64,000 nucleotides of DNA from Limnohabitans curvus (GTDB taxonomy: Bacteria; Pseudomonadota; Gammaproteobacteria; Burkholderiales; Burkholderiaceae_C), in contig NZ_NESP01000001.1 in assembly GCF_003063475.1 (NCBI RefSeq), positions 1,116,001 through 1,180,000 of the forward strand, in the 5' to 3' direction. Numbering within the stretch: the stretch's first letter is position 1; each line of letters opens with the position of its first letter. Below the pieces are notes generated by a model. The model was not told the origin of the DNA, did not search any database, and worked only from the letters and a program-made list of their open reading frames with translations. The translations under genes and the position numbers were made by a program. Below are positions 50,213-64,000 of this stretch, piece by piece.

Positions 50213-51477
50213 TTAACTTCAAATCGGCCATCGCTGCAGCGTGCTTCACTCTCTTTCTTGCCCCAACGAGCTACGGCCAAGATCTACAAATTGGTAGCAA
50301 TTTGCAAGGATTACTAAAGCTAGCCAAGGAAAGAAATCCTGACTTAGCCAGCATGAGCTTTGATGCGAATGCTGCATCTGAAAGAGTTATACCTGCCGGG
50401 TCACTCCCAGATCCTAAATTTCGCACTGAGTGGCGTGACATCACACGTATGGGAGAACAGGGACCCACCCTTTCACCCAGTCGTGTTGGAAGCACGCGCT
50501 ACTTGCTAATGCAAGACCTCCCTTGGTTTGGCAAGCGTGAACTAAAGCGTGAAACAGCTGAAGCCCTTTCTGAAGCAGCGAAAGTACGTGTAACAAGTAC
50601 TTGGCTTGAGTTGGCCTCGAAGATAAAAACAACCTACGCACAACTCTACTATTTAGATCAAAGCGAACGCTTGACCCAGGAAATTTTGGATCTAATGGTT
50701 CGTTTAGAAAAAGTGGCTCAGGTTCGGTATGCAAGTGGGCTGGCTGCTCAGCAAGACGTTATCCGGTCTCAAGTGGAACAAACCGCTATACGCAGTGAGT
50801 TGATTTTCATTGAGTCGGAGCGTCGTCAATTGCAAGCGAGGTTGAATGCTCTGACAGGCAGGCAAGCCGATGAACCACTAGCAAGACCAACACAAATTCG
50901 GTCTCTACCTACGCCGGAAGTTTTGAATTTTTCAGCCTTAGAACAACGTGTTCGTTCGAACAATCCACTCTTGCAAGTTGAAGGTGCACAGATCAAAGCG
51001 GCGGAAAAGACACGTGAACTTGCTTATAAAAATCGATTTCCTGACTTCACTGTGGGCGCGTCACCCATTCAATACGGCAACTCAGTTCGCGAATGGGAGT
51101 TGATGGTTGAAATCAATATCCCACTGCAGCAAGGCGCTCGTCGAGCACAGGAAAGAGAGTCTGACGCCATGCTTTCCGCCTCACGCTCCAGACGAGAAGC
51201 GATAAACAACCAAGTCCTGGCTGATCTTTATGAAAACGTTACAGGATTTGAGTCAGAGCGACGCTCGCTCACTTTGACAACAGAAAGTCTTCTACCCCAG
51301 TCAGAGTTGAACTTCCGGTCGGCTCTTGCTGGATATGAATCAGGAAAAGTTGACTTTGCGACACTTCTGGATGCTCAAAAGCAAATCCGCCAAGCCAAGT
51401 TGAATCAAGTCAAGGCAGGCATCAATGCACAAATGCGTCTCGCGGATATCGAGCGCATCGTAGGAGAAGAATTATGA
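50209..51477 (+). CDS. cusC: Outer-membrane efflux protein CusC-like
   Basis: A 422-residue TolC-family protein with a signal peptide (MINFKSAIAAACFTLFLAPTS). Unlike the earlier TolC-type gene it has no lipobox. Two homologous halves with long helices (YAQLYYLDQSERLTQEILDLM, SGKVDFATLLDAQKQIRQAK) form the barrel-and-tunnel fold. It completes the CusCBA tripartite pump, taking Cu(I)/Ag(I) from the periplasm out of the cell. Its stop overlaps cusB (ATGA). Confidence 0.88.
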   Translation: MINFKSAIAAACFTLFLAPTSYGQDLQIGSNLQGLLKLAKERNPDLASMSFDANAASERVIPAGSLPDPKFRTEWRDITRMGEQGPTLSPSRVGSTRYLLMQDLPWFGKRELKRETAEALSEAAKVRVTSTWLELASKIKTTYAQLYYLDQSERLTQEILDLMVRLEKVAQVRYASGLAAQQDVIRSQVEQTAIRSELIFIESERRQLQARLNALTGRQADEPLARPTQIRSLPTPEVLNFSALEQRVRSNNPLLQVEGAQIKAAEKTRELAYKNRFPDFTVGASPIQYGNSVREWELMVEINIPLQQGARRAQERESDAMLSASRSRREAINNQVLADLYENVTGFESERRSLTLTTESLLPQSELNFRSALAGYESGKVDFATLLDAQKQIRQAKLNQVKAGINAQMRLADIERIVGEEL

Positions 51478-53078
51478 CAACTGCCTTGAAGTTGGGCATG
51501 GCGGCGGTATTCGTTGCAACCTTGACAGCAAGTGGAGGATATTGGTATGGGAAACAGCAAGCCATTGTTCATAAGGATGGTAGTGCTGAAACAAATACGC
51601 TAGCCAAGAGTGCTTCTGAAGCACGAAAAATACTCTTCTACCGGAATCCGATGGGGCTGCCCGACACCTCGCCCACGCCCAAGAAAGATCCTATGGGCAT
51701 GGACTACATACCGGTCTATGAGGGAGAGCAGGAATCGACACTCGGTAGTGCAAATTTGATTCGTATCAGCACGGATAAAGTTCAAAAGCTGGGCGTGCGC
51801 GTCGAGGCAGCAAGCACGCAAGCTCTGAACAAGACCGTGCGTGCAGCAGGACGAATAGAGCCTGACGAGCGCCAGACCTTCACCATTGCTCCCAAGTTTG
51901 AGGGCTATGTAGAACGTCTGTATGTCAATGCAACGGGTCAACCGGTTGGCAAAGGCCAGCCACTATTCGATGTGTACAGTCCCGAATTGGTCTCCGCTCA
52001 GCGTGAATACGCCATTGCATCGCAAGGTGTTGATTCCTTGAAAAGTGCCAGTGAAGAAGCCCAGCGAGGCATGCGTGAACTGGCGGACTCCAGCTTGTCA
52101 AGACTACGCAACTGGGATATCTCGGATGAACAAATCACGGCTTTGACCCAATCTACAGCGACGCGTCGCACATTAACGCTGCGTTCACCAGTTTCGGGCA
52201 TCGTTACCGAGAAGAAGGCCGTTCAAGGCATGCGTTTTATGCCGGGAGAAATGCTTTACCAAGTTACCAATCTGGCCTCTGTATGGGTGATTGCCGATGT
52301 CTTTGAGCAAGACATCGGTCAGATTCGAACCGGTGCCAAGGCCACTGTGCGGATCAACGCCTATCCAGAGAAGCAGTTTTCGGGGGCAATTACCTATGTT
52401 TACCCGACCCTCAAATCGGAGACGCGAACCGTTCCGGTTCGCGTGGAGTTGTCGAATCCACATGGACTTCTCAAGCCCGGCATGTTTGCGCAGGTCGAAC
52501 TGCCCGTAGACAGCAAGCGTTCTGTGCTAACCGTTCCTACGTCCGCCGTGATTGATAGCGGGACTCGTCAAATCATTCTTGTTCAAGTGCAGGAAGGACG
52601 CTTCGATCCAAGGGAGGTCAAGCTTGGCGCGCGTAGCGATGATCGCATCGAGGTTCTGGAGGGCGTGCGAGATGGCGAGATGGTAGTTGTTGCTGCGAAC
52701 TTCTTAATTGACGCCGAAAGTAACCTCAAGGCTGCGATCGGGGGGCTGGGACATTCGGGACACGGGGCGGCAGCTTCTAAAGGAGGATCGGCAGAATCCA
52801 AGACCACGGCATCCGTAGGTCATCGTGCAGAAGGAAAAATCGAGGACATCGATACCAAAAGTGGTTCGCTGACGATCGCACACGGTCCGGTATCCACCCT
52901 TAAATGGCCTGCCATGACCATGGAATTCAAGGTTGCAAATAGCAGCCTGCTATCTGGTCTGAAGCCTGGAATGTCTTTGAGCTTTGAGTTCGTTGAGCGT
53001 GGCCAGGGCGAATGGATCATCACCGCCATCAAGCCTGTCACGGCAAGTGCGGCCAATCCACACACTGGTCACAACTGA
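51474..53078 (+). CDS. cusB: CusB-like periplasmic adaptor with C-terminal CusF domain
   Basis: A 534-residue membrane-fusion protein. After a membrane anchor, a heavy-metal-binding unit FYRNPMGLPDTSPTPKKDPMGMDYIPVY (about 54-82) supplies Met ligands. Then come the hairpin and beta-barrel domains (AGRIEPDERQTFTIAPKFEG, LRSPVSGIVTEKKAV). From about residue 450 a CusF-like OB domain is fused: IAHGPVSTLKWPAMTMEF keeps the H, W, M, M copper ligands. It links CusA to CusC and hands over metal. Coupled to cusC by ATGA; cusA follows 15 bases later. Confidence 0.9.
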   Translation: MTTALKLGMAAVFVATLTASGGYWYGKQQAIVHKDGSAETNTLAKSASEARKILFYRNPMGLPDTSPTPKKDPMGMDYIPVYEGEQESTLGSANLIRISTDKVQKLGVRVEAASTQALNKTVRAAGRIEPDERQTFTIAPKFEGYVERLYVNATGQPVGKGQPLFDVYSPELVSAQREYAIASQGVDSLKSASEEAQRGMRELADSSLSRLRNWDISDEQITALTQSTATRRTLTLRSPVSGIVTEKKAVQGMRFMPGEMLYQVTNLASVWVIADVFEQDIGQIRTGAKATVRINAYPEKQFSGAITYVYPTLKSETRTVPVRVELSNPHGLLKPGMFAQVELPVDSKRSVLTVPTSAVIDSGTRQIILVQVQEGRFDPREVKLGARSDDRIEVLEGVRDGEMVVVAANFLIDAESNLKAAIGGLGHSGHGAAASKGGSAESKTTASVGHRAEGKIEDIDTKSGSLTIAHGPVSTLKWPAMTMEFKVANSSLLSGLKPGMSLSFEFVERGQGEWIITAIKPVTASAANPHTGHN

Positions 53079-53093
53079 TCTTTGGGGGACACC

Positions 53094-56000
53094 ATGCTTG
53101 CAAAGATCATTGATTGGTCAGGACGAAACCGTTTTTTGGTCCTGCTTGCTACTTTGTTCGTCGTTGTTGGCGGTGTATTCGCCGTCATCAGGACACCACT
53201 GGACGCGCTTCCCGATCTGTCTGATGTTCAGGTAATCGTTTACACAGAGTACCCAGGACAAGCTCCGCAGGTGGTTGAAGACCAGGTCACTTATCCACTG
53301 ACCACAGCCATGTTGTCGGTTCCGAAATCGAAAGTCGTTCGGGGCTTTTCATTTTTCGGCGCGTCCTTTGTCTACATCATTTTTGAAGATGGCACCGATA
53401 TTTACTGGGCGCGTTCACGGGTACTGGAGTATTTGAACTTCGCGTCCAGTCGCATGCCCAAGGGGGTGACGCCACAAATCGGTCCTGATGCAACCGGGGT
53501 GGGCTGGGTTTACCAGTATGCCGTGCTGGCCAAGGACAAAACCCTGGCTGAACTGCGCACCTTGCAAGACTGGTACCTGCGGTATCAACTCACAAAAGCA
53601 CATGGGGTCGCCGAAGTGGCTTCCATCGGTGGGTTTGTCCAGACTTACCAGATCACTGTCGACCCTGTAAAACTCCGCGCCTACGGCGTTCCTCTGGCCA
53701 AAGTGTCTCAGGTGGTGCGCGAATCCAACCGAGATGTTGGTGGCCGTGTGGTCGAAATGGCCGAAACTGAATACATGGTTCGGGGACGTGGCTACCTGCG
53801 CGGCGTTTCGGATATCGAGAATCTTGTCGTCAAGTCCGACAAGGGAACGCCAGTGTTGGTGCGAGATATTGCACGAGTTGAATTGGTTCCTGATGAGCGG
53901 CGCGGCATCACTGAACTCAACGGTGAGGGTGAGGTCGTCTCCGGCATCGCCATGTCTCGTTACGGTCAAAATGCCCTAGAGGTAATCCACAACCTCAAGG
54001 AAAAGATCACGGAAGTCTCAGCAGGATTACCGGAGGGGGTCAGCATCCAAGCGGTGTATGACCGCTCTGATTTGATTCACCGCGCGATCGACACTCTCAA
54101 GCGCACGCTGCTGGAGGAAAGTCTGATCGTTGCCTTGGTCTGCGTTGTGTTTCTGATGCACGTTCGCTCGGCTCTGGTGGCAATTTTGATGCTACCTGTG
54201 GGGGTGTTGATCGCTTTTATTGCCATGCGTCTGCTGGACATGAACTCGAATTTGATGAGCTTGGGAGGTATTGCCATCGCGATTGGTGCCATGGTGGATG
54301 CAGCCATCGTGATGATTGAGAACGCTCACAAGCATCTGGAACGCTTACCCGAAGACCACGATAACGCGCAACGGGTTGAGGCCATGATCACTGCGTGCAA
54401 GGAGGTGGGACCAGCATTGTTCTTCTCGCTTTTGATCATCACCGTGTCCTTTTTGCCCGTGTTCACGCTTGAGTCGCAGGAAGGACGTCTGTTCTCACCG
54501 CTTGCCTACACTAAGACCTTCGCCATGGCGGGGGCGGCAATGCTTTCGGTGACACTGGTGCCTGTACTGATGATGCTGTTCATCCGGGGAAAAATCATGC
54601 CGGAAGCTAAAAATCCGGTGAATCGCTTCTTGATCTGGGTGTATCGCCCGATCATCGCTGGCGTGATGCACAAGAAAAAGCTAACCGTTGGCGTAGCGCT
54701 CTTCGTGCTGGGAATTTCGCTATATCCAGCCAGCAAGCTCGGATCCGAATTCATGCCGACACTCAATGAAGGCACGTTGCTTTACATGCCAGCGTCGTTA
54801 CCAGGCATGTCGATCACCAAGGCTGCCGAGTTGTTGCAGACGCAGAACAAGATCATCAAGAGTTTCCCTGAGGTGGCTTCGGTGTATGGCAAAGCTGGCC
54901 GGGCGAACACGGCCACGGACCCGGCACCGACAGAAATGTTTGAAACGGTCATCAACCTCAAGCCAACCTCTGAGTGGCGCAAAGGTATGACGACCGACAA
55001 ACTGATTTCCGAGATGGACAAGGCGTTGCAGTTCCCGGGCGTATCAAACGCTTGGACCATGCCGATCAAGGCGCGCATCGACATGCTGTCCACCGGCATT
55101 CGTACACCGATTGGCATCAAGGTCTTCGGCAAGGATCTCAACGAGATGGAACGTTTGGCCCGCGAGATTGAAACGGTGGTCAATCAGGTTCCAGGCACCA
55201 CATCTGCATTTGCCGAACGTATCACTGGCGGCTTCTACCTGAACATCGAACCAGATCGCGCACAACTGGCGCGCTACGGACTGGCTGTAGGTGACTTGCA
55301 AGAGGTGATCGGTACCGCGCTTGGCGGAGACATGGTGACCACCACCGTTGAAGGACGTGAACGCTTTGGAGTGACAGTCCGTTACCCTCGCGAACTTCGT
55401 TCAGACCCGCAGCAAATTGCACGGGAAGTTCTTGTGCCCACCATGGACGGTGCAATGGTGCCTCTGGGACAGGTCGCTCGGGTTGAGGTGGCCAAAGGTG
55501 CACCAGGCATTCGTACTGAAAACGCGCTGCTATCCGCCTACATCTTTGTCGACATTCGTGAGCGTGACATCGGCAGTTACGTTGCGGATGCCCGTAAGGC
55601 GGTAAACGAACAGGTCAAATTTCCTACTGGTTACTACGCGACTTGGAGCGGGCAGTTCGAGTCGATGGAGCGTGCTGTACAAAAGATGAAGCTAGTTGTT
55701 CCTGTAACGCTGCTGATCATCTTCTTGCTCCTGTATCTGAATTTCAAGCGATTAACCGAGACACTGATCGTCATGCTGTCAGTTCCCTTCGCGCTGGTGG
55801 GCGGAGTCTGGCTGATGTGGTTGCTCGGATACAACTTATCTGTGGCAGTTGCGGTCGGCTTTATTGCACTGGCTGGCGTAGCTGCTGAGACTGGAGTGGT
55901 GATGCTGATTTATTTGGATCATGCATGGGAGGAAATAAAGGAAAGACGCATCTCTGAAGGAAAAATTCCTGATACCAATGATCTATATCAAGCAGTCATG

Positions 56001-56219
56001 GAAGGTGCTGTAGAGAGGGTTCGCCCCAAGATGATGACTGTAGTTGCCATCATGGCGGGCCTATTACCCATCATGTGGGGTACTGGTACGGGCTCTGAAG
56101 TTATGAGCCGCATTGCGGCCCCGATGGTGGGCGGAATGATTTCCTCAACTGTGCTGACGCTGGCAGTTATTCCCGCGCTTTATGCTTTGGTTAAAGTTCG
56201 GGAGCTCAACTCAAAATGA
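53094..56219 (+). CDS. cusA: CusA-like RND heavy-metal efflux pump
   Basis: A 1041-residue RND transporter started at 53094 (MLAKIIDWSGRNRFLVLLAT), with GGGGGA just upstream. Twelve membrane segments and two large periplasmic loops are evident. The TM4 motif GIAIAIGAMVDAAIVMIENAHK is the HME-4 (Cu/Ag) type, and Met-rich loop segments such as YMPASLPGMSITKA fit the methionine shuttle that moves Cu(I). Proton-driven inner-membrane engine of CusCBA. It is the last gene of this operon; a weak ATTCTC/GAGAAT hairpin follows at about 56226. Confidence 0.93.
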   Translation: MLAKIIDWSGRNRFLVLLATLFVVVGGVFAVIRTPLDALPDLSDVQVIVYTEYPGQAPQVVEDQVTYPLTTAMLSVPKSKVVRGFSFFGASFVYIIFEDGTDIYWARSRVLEYLNFASSRMPKGVTPQIGPDATGVGWVYQYAVLAKDKTLAELRTLQDWYLRYQLTKAHGVAEVASIGGFVQTYQITVDPVKLRAYGVPLAKVSQVVRESNRDVGGRVVEMAETEYMVRGRGYLRGVSDIENLVVKSDKGTPVLVRDIARVELVPDERRGITELNGEGEVVSGIAMSRYGQNALEVIHNLKEKITEVSAGLPEGVSIQAVYDRSDLIHRAIDTLKRTLLEESLIVALVCVVFLMHVRSALVAILMLPVGVLIAFIAMRLLDMNSNLMSLGGIAIAIGAMVDAAIVMIENAHKHLERLPEDHDNAQRVEAMITACKEVGPALFFSLLIITVSFLPVFTLESQEGRLFSPLAYTKTFAMAGAAMLSVTLVPVLMMLFIRGKIMPEAKNPVNRFLIWVYRPIIAGVMHKKKLTVGVALFVLGISLYPASKLGSEFMPTLNEGTLLYMPASLPGMSITKAAELLQTQNKIIKSFPEVASVYGKAGRANTATDPAPTEMFETVINLKPTSEWRKGMTTDKLISEMDKALQFPGVSNAWTMPIKARIDMLSTGIRTPIGIKVFGKDLNEMERLAREIETVVNQVPGTTSAFAERITGGFYLNIEPDRAQLARYGLAVGDLQEVIGTALGGDMVTTTVEGRERFGVTVRYPRELRSDPQQIAREVLVPTMDGAMVPLGQVARVEVAKGAPGIRTENALLSAYIFVDIRERDIGSYVADARKAVNEQVKFPTGYYATWSGQFESMERAVQKMKLVVPVTLLIIFLLLYLNFKRLTETLIVMLSVPFALVGGVWLMWLLGYNLSVAVAVGFIALAGVAAETGVVMLIYLDHAWEEIKERRISEGKIPDTNDLYQAVMEGAVERVRPKMMTVVAIMAGLLPIMWGTGTGSEVMSRIAAPMVGGMISSTVLTLAVIPALYALVKVRELNSK

Positions 56220-56314
56220 GTTTTTATTCTCCTAGAGAATTTGACTTGCTTGTGTATTGACCAAGCGGAAACTGCAATCCTGAGCAGTCGCATGTCCGTG
56301 AAGAAAGCGATAGG

Positions 56315-56791
56315 TCACTTCTGATGTTCCTCAAGAAATGAAACTGCTATTAGCGCAACAACTCCTCCCGTGATCGCCACGTCGGCGATGTTGAACGCAG
56401 GCCAGTGCATACCACGCAAGTGAAAGTCCAGATAGTCGACGACCTGCCCGCGTGCGACACGGTCAAAGCCATTGCCGACGGCACCGCCCAAGATCAGGCT
56501 GTACGCCAAGGCCTCAAGACGGCGCACCGGTTTGCTCAGCATCCAGGCCAACCATATTGAAGCCCCCAGTGCGATCGCAAGGAAGAACCAGCGCTGCCAA
56601 CCTCCGGCGCCAGCCAGAAAGCTAAAAGCCGCGCCCGGGTTCAGAACATGGACCAGATTGAAAAACGGTGTCACTTCAAGTGACCAGCCCAGCGGCGTGG
56701 TCAGATCAATGAGACTCTTAGTGGCTTGGTCGATTGCAAGCACGATGAACGCCACGGAATACCAATAGGATTTGCGATTCGGATACGTCAT
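56315..56791 (-). CDS. lspA: Lipoprotein signal peptidase (signal peptidase II)
   Basis: A 158-residue, four-segment membrane aspartyl peptidase that removes signal peptides from lipoproteins. The catalytic aspartates lie in GGAVGNGFDRVARGQVVDY and FNIADVAITGG, and LNPGAAFSFL is the conserved central motif. Length is typical. It is not next to the usual ileS-lspA pair and sits on the opposite strand between the cus and czc blocks, as accessory lspA copies often do in metal-resistance islands. It could service the lipoproteins encoded here. Confidence 0.92.
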   Translation of the reverse strand: MTYPNRKSYWYSVAFIVLAIDQATKSLIDLTTPLGWSLEVTPFFNLVHVLNPGAAFSFLAGAGGWQRWFFLAIALGASIWLAWMLSKPVRRLEALAYSLILGGAVGNGFDRVARGQVVDYLDFHLRGMHWPAFNIADVAITGGVVALIAVSFLEEHQK

Positions 56792-57086
56792 TACTACTTT
56801 TCAATTTCGAGGACATCGATGCTTGGCACCGCATGTGACGGCGGCCAGTGCAACTTGAAGGGGCATACGGCTGCGTGAATATCCGGTAGTCAAAAGTGCA
56901 TCAGCAGCCAGCGGCCTGAACCTGCGCAGCGATTCGAATTGGTGGCATCAGCACATCTCGAAGAGGTTAAAGCAGACGCTCCTTAACTTGATCATCAAAT
57001 TCATCAAATCATGCATGACAGGAACTTTCACAGGCCAAGTCAGTGCAAGCGACACCGAAAAGTTGTCGCCTACAAAGATGGTTCCG
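56792..57086. other. Gene-free stretch between lspA and the zinc-ribbon gene
   Basis: No gene, hairpin terminator or promoter stands out. A short open stretch on the plus strand resembles no family I recognise and may be a gene remnant. Confidence 0.4.
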
Positions 57087-57380
57087 TCAAGTCGCTGCCT
57101 TTCCGCAATGAGCACAGAACTTCGCCCACGCTTGCAGGGTCGTTCCGCATTGCGTGCACGCAGAAGGAACCAACGTAGTTCCGCACTGCTGGCAGAAACG
57201 AGCCCCTAGCGCGTTCAGCGCCTTGCAGTTCGGGCATGCAACGCCGGCGTTGCCTCCTCCGCTGGCTGGAGGTCCGCCGCTTCCGTACCCACCGCCATAG
57301 CCGTGGCGATCACCGTGATGCGCCCCACCATGGTGGCCGCCACCCTGATGACCACCGAAAAGTCTGTCAAAAATACTCAT
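57087..57380 (-). CDS. Small His/Gly-rich double zinc-ribbon protein
   Basis: A 97-residue protein (start at 57380, MSIFDRLFGG, with AGGAAAG upstream). The first 50 residues are Gly- and His-rich (GGHHGGAHHGDRHG). The rest has two zinc-ribbon units: CPNC...CQQC and CTQC...CAHC. The histidine stretch could bind Zn, Co, Ni or Cu. Double zinc ribbons usually mediate protein contacts. Function unknown. It is the last gene of the czc operon direction, downstream of the small periplasmic gene at 57516. Confidence 0.75.
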   Translation of the reverse strand: MSIFDRLFGGHQGGGHHGGAHHGDRHGYGGGYGSGGPPASGGGNAGVACPNCKALNALGARFCQQCGTTLVPSACTQCGTTLQAWAKFCAHCGKAAT

Positions 57381-57515
57381 ATATCTTTCCTCTTTCAAGA
57401 ACGCCTTACAAGGCCGCTAAGGCCAACCAACGGATCTCATCACAATTGTTCGAAACATTCGCACTCGCTAGGGCAATGCAAAGAAGTGCCAAGAAGGTCG
57501 TTCTCCGCCCTTACG

Positions 57516-57899
57516 TCACTTCAGAACAAATCGTGCCGTCGCTGCCTTGCTTGCAAGATTCACCTGCGCGACAACCTTCGTACCGGGCGCGACTTTAAAA
57601 CTGCCTTTTGCTTCAAGCTTGTCACCCGATGGTTTCAAATCAATCTCTTGCTTGTCGCTACCTGAGAGCAAAGTGATTTTTGCTGTTGCCCTGCTGACAT
57701 CAACTGGTTTCCCGTGATCGCGCACGTACAACTGCAGCACATCGGGCTTGGCCACGAGCTCGTAGTCCATATCCTTGATTTCCGTGACCAAACCTCCATG
57801 GAGAGGCTTGTCTTCATGACCATGGTCATGTTTGTCCGCAGCAAATACGACGCCTGATGCCATCAACATCAAAGCGAAGGTGGTCGAAATCAGTTTCAT
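57516..57899 (-). CDS. Small periplasmic protein resembling the CzcB N-terminal domain
   Basis: A 127-residue exported protein started at 57899 (MKLISTTFALMLMASGVVFA), with AAAGGAAAA upstream. A His-rich start (DKHDHGHEDKPLHGG) is followed by a beta-rich domain (LQLYVRDHGKPVDVSRATAKITLLSG). By eye this matches residues about 90-190 of the CzcB encoded at 61160-62758 (GPHGG, LRVWLYDKGKP, SATITRLTG). It may be a stand-alone periplasmic metal carrier for CzcCBA. Spacing of 49 bases from the czcA stop indicates one operon. Confidence 0.75.
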   Translation of the reverse strand: MKLISTTFALMLMASGVVFAADKHDHGHEDKPLHGGLVTEIKDMDYELVAKPDVLQLYVRDHGKPVDVSRATAKITLLSGSDKQEIDLKPSGDKLEAKGSFKVAPGTKVVAQVNLASKAATARFVLK

Positions 57900-57948
57900 G
57901 AGTTTTCCTTTCAAAAGTACAGGTTAAGAATCAGATCTAAAGACTGGC

Positions 57949-62758
<4,810 letters not shown>

Positions 62759-62760
62759 GT

Positions 62761-64000
62761 TTATTCCTTATTCGCTGGCTGTGTAGCATTTGCACCAAAT
62801 TCGCCGAGCACGCGGTCAATGTCCGCTGCTGCGCGATGCGCCTCAGCCAATGCTTTGAGGTATTGAGACTTGGCGGCAAAGTAAGTGCGCTGTGCATCCA
62901 GCACTTCCAAGAAGTTGAACTTGCCGTTTTCAAATCCGATGGTGGCCGCGTCGTAGGCGCTCTTGGCTCCAGGCAAAACATCCCGTTGCAGGACATCGAC
63001 CTCATCACGAATGGATTCCAGCCGCTCACGGGCTTGGAATAAATCCGTGCTGACGCGAACGTCCAGCGCTTGAAGTTCGTCCTGCGCCTTACCTTCGCGT
63101 TTTAGAGCTTCCAACAAGTTCCCCTGATTGCGATCAAACATTGGCAAGGGGACGGAAACACCGAACAGCAGTTGATCGCGTTGCAGCTCGTTGGGGCGTT
63201 TCACCCCCAGACTGAAAGTGACGTCCGGTATCCGTTTACTGCGCTCAACATCAACCAACGACCTGCGGCGCTCAACCTCCAGCTGCGCACGGCGCAGTGT
63301 TGGCGAAGCAGCAAGGCGCTGCTGAACGTTATCGAACGAAGGGACCGTCGGAAATTCGTCCACACTGCCCGCCACGAGGGTAAATCGAGGTGGGTTGGAC
63401 CCAAGCAAACTGGCCAAACGTGAACGAGTACTGCGTTGTTCGCTCTGTGCCTGTGCCAGTTCGACCCGCACACCTGCTTCGGCCACCCGTGCCTTGGTTT
63501 CTTCGACTGGAGAAACCCTGCCTGCTGCCACACGTTTGGCAGCTGCATCAGTAGCGCGTTTTGCCAGATCGACACTATCCTCGGCCAATGCTACGCGTTC
63601 CTGTGCTGCCAAAGTCTCGAAGAAGGCAGCGACCACAGCGGCACGAATTTCGACGCGGCGCACGTTCAGGTCCTCGGCCGCAATGTCACGTCCTCGCTCT
63701 GCCGCAGTGACACGGGCAGCGCGCTTGCCTCCCATTTCGATGGGCAAATTGATCTGCACGCTTGTTGTGCGACTCTGTACCTGCCTATCTTCGAGTGAGT
63801 AAGCAAGTTCAGGATTACGGCGAACTTGCGCCTGGACCACCTGGCCTTGTGTTGCCTCTATTTCCCGCCTTGCGACAGCCAGATCAAGGTTGCTGTCAAG
63901 GGCTAAATTGATGGCCTTTTGCAGCGTCAGTATCGTTATCGCTTCGCTCTGTAAGCCTCTTCTGACGGCTGGATGATTCTCTTGTGCTGCTGGAAGCGCC
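62761..64000 (-). CDS. czcC: CzcC-like outer-membrane efflux protein (5' end outside the window)
   Basis: The frame is open to the right window edge, so only the C-terminal 412 residues are seen. The region near the edge reads TLQKAINLALDSNLDLAVARR, the conserved first helical repeat of the TolC/CzcC family, so the missing part should be only the signal and N-terminal strand. The second repeat contains FENGKFNFLEVLDAQRTYFAAK. It gives CzcCBA its outer-membrane channel. A GTG at 63840 is an internal codon, not the start. Confidence 0.9.
   Translation of the reverse strand, partial: ALPAAQENHPAVRRGLQSEAITILTLQKAINLALDSNLDLAVARREIEATQGQVVQAQVRRNPELAYSLEDRQVQSRTTSVQINLPIEMGGKRAARVTAAERGRDIAAEDLNVRRVEIRAAVVAAFFETLAAQERVALAEDSVDLAKRATDAAAKRVAAGRVSPVEETKARVAEAGVRVELAQAQSEQRSTRSRLASLLGSNPPRFTLVAGSVDEFPTVPSFDNVQQRLAASPTLRRAQLEVERRRSLVDVERSKRIPDVTFSLGVKRPNELQRDQLLFGVSVPLPMFDRNQGNLLEALKREGKAQDELQALDVRVSTDLFQARERLESIRDEVDVLQRDVLPGAKSAYDAATIGFENGKFNFLEVLDAQRTYFAAKSQYLKALAEAHRAAADIDRVLGEFGANATQPANKE

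Noticed and set aside
56988-57209. A 73-codon plus-strand frame next to the zinc-ribbon gene
   Set aside because: It overlaps the zinc-ribbon gene on the other strand and resembles no family.

Overview
The window looks like a chromosomal segment of a betaproteobacterium, most likely order Burkholderiales and near Comamonadaceae (inference). The basis is the rRNA sequences, the hemE-priA neighbourhood, the Liv-type ABC transporter with a fused permease/ATPase, and the codon and GC usage of the core genes. I could not place the genus.

Region 1 (1-7815, minus strand) holds one complete rRNA operon, 16S - tRNA-Ile(GAU) - tRNA-Ala(UGC) - 23S - 5S. Directly downstream is the start of a second operon (16S, tRNA-Ile), cut by the window edge. 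Bases 1-1949 are repeated at 5627-7575, and the identity ends at the -10 box of the second operon's promoter. A terminator and two further stem-loops separate the operons.

Region 2 (7816-22869) is ordinary core genome: uup, a LysE-type exporter, a histidine-phosphatase protein, a creatininase-family hydrolase, a DsbD/ScsB-type thiol-disulfide reductase, a CoA-binding protein, hemE, priA, an AEC transporter, rep and a MocR-type regulator. Two DnaA-box matches lie between hemE and priA.

Region 3 (21487-34924) looks like one catabolic regulon. The MocR regulator is followed by a CaiC-like acyl-CoA ligase (minus) divergent from a GST (plus), then a class II HMG-CoA reductase (mvaA), two tandem GMC oxidoreductases and a complete Liv-type ABC transporter (livF, fused livMG, livH, livK). 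A 49-bp palindromic element with 44 identical positions occurs exactly twice, upstream of the ligase/GST pair and upstream of livK. Together these suggest uptake and CoA-dependent breakdown of a mevalonate- or HMG-related compound. The substrate is not known.

Region 4 (about 35000-64000) is a heavy-metal resistance island with visibly lower GC in its first half. It opens with a PIN-domain (DUF4935-like) protein and a small zinc-finger-like gene interrupted by an in-frame TGA. A copper two-component system follows (minus), then on the plus strand a TolC-type lipoprotein, multicopper oxidase, cupredoxin, DUF411, CusF, a Met-rich protein, DUF2933, a methyltransferase-like membrane protein, an HMA metallochaperone, LemA and two TPM proteins, a copper P-type ATPase, DUF2789 and CusCBA. 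An lspA, a zinc-ribbon protein and a CzcCBA cation-efflux operon (minus, czcC cut by the window end) complete it. A shared palindrome, GATTACA-N4-TGTAATC with one mismatch in each copy, lies at the two places where a CopR/CusR-type regulator would be expected to act.

No transposase, integrase, CRISPR array or prophage gene was seen.
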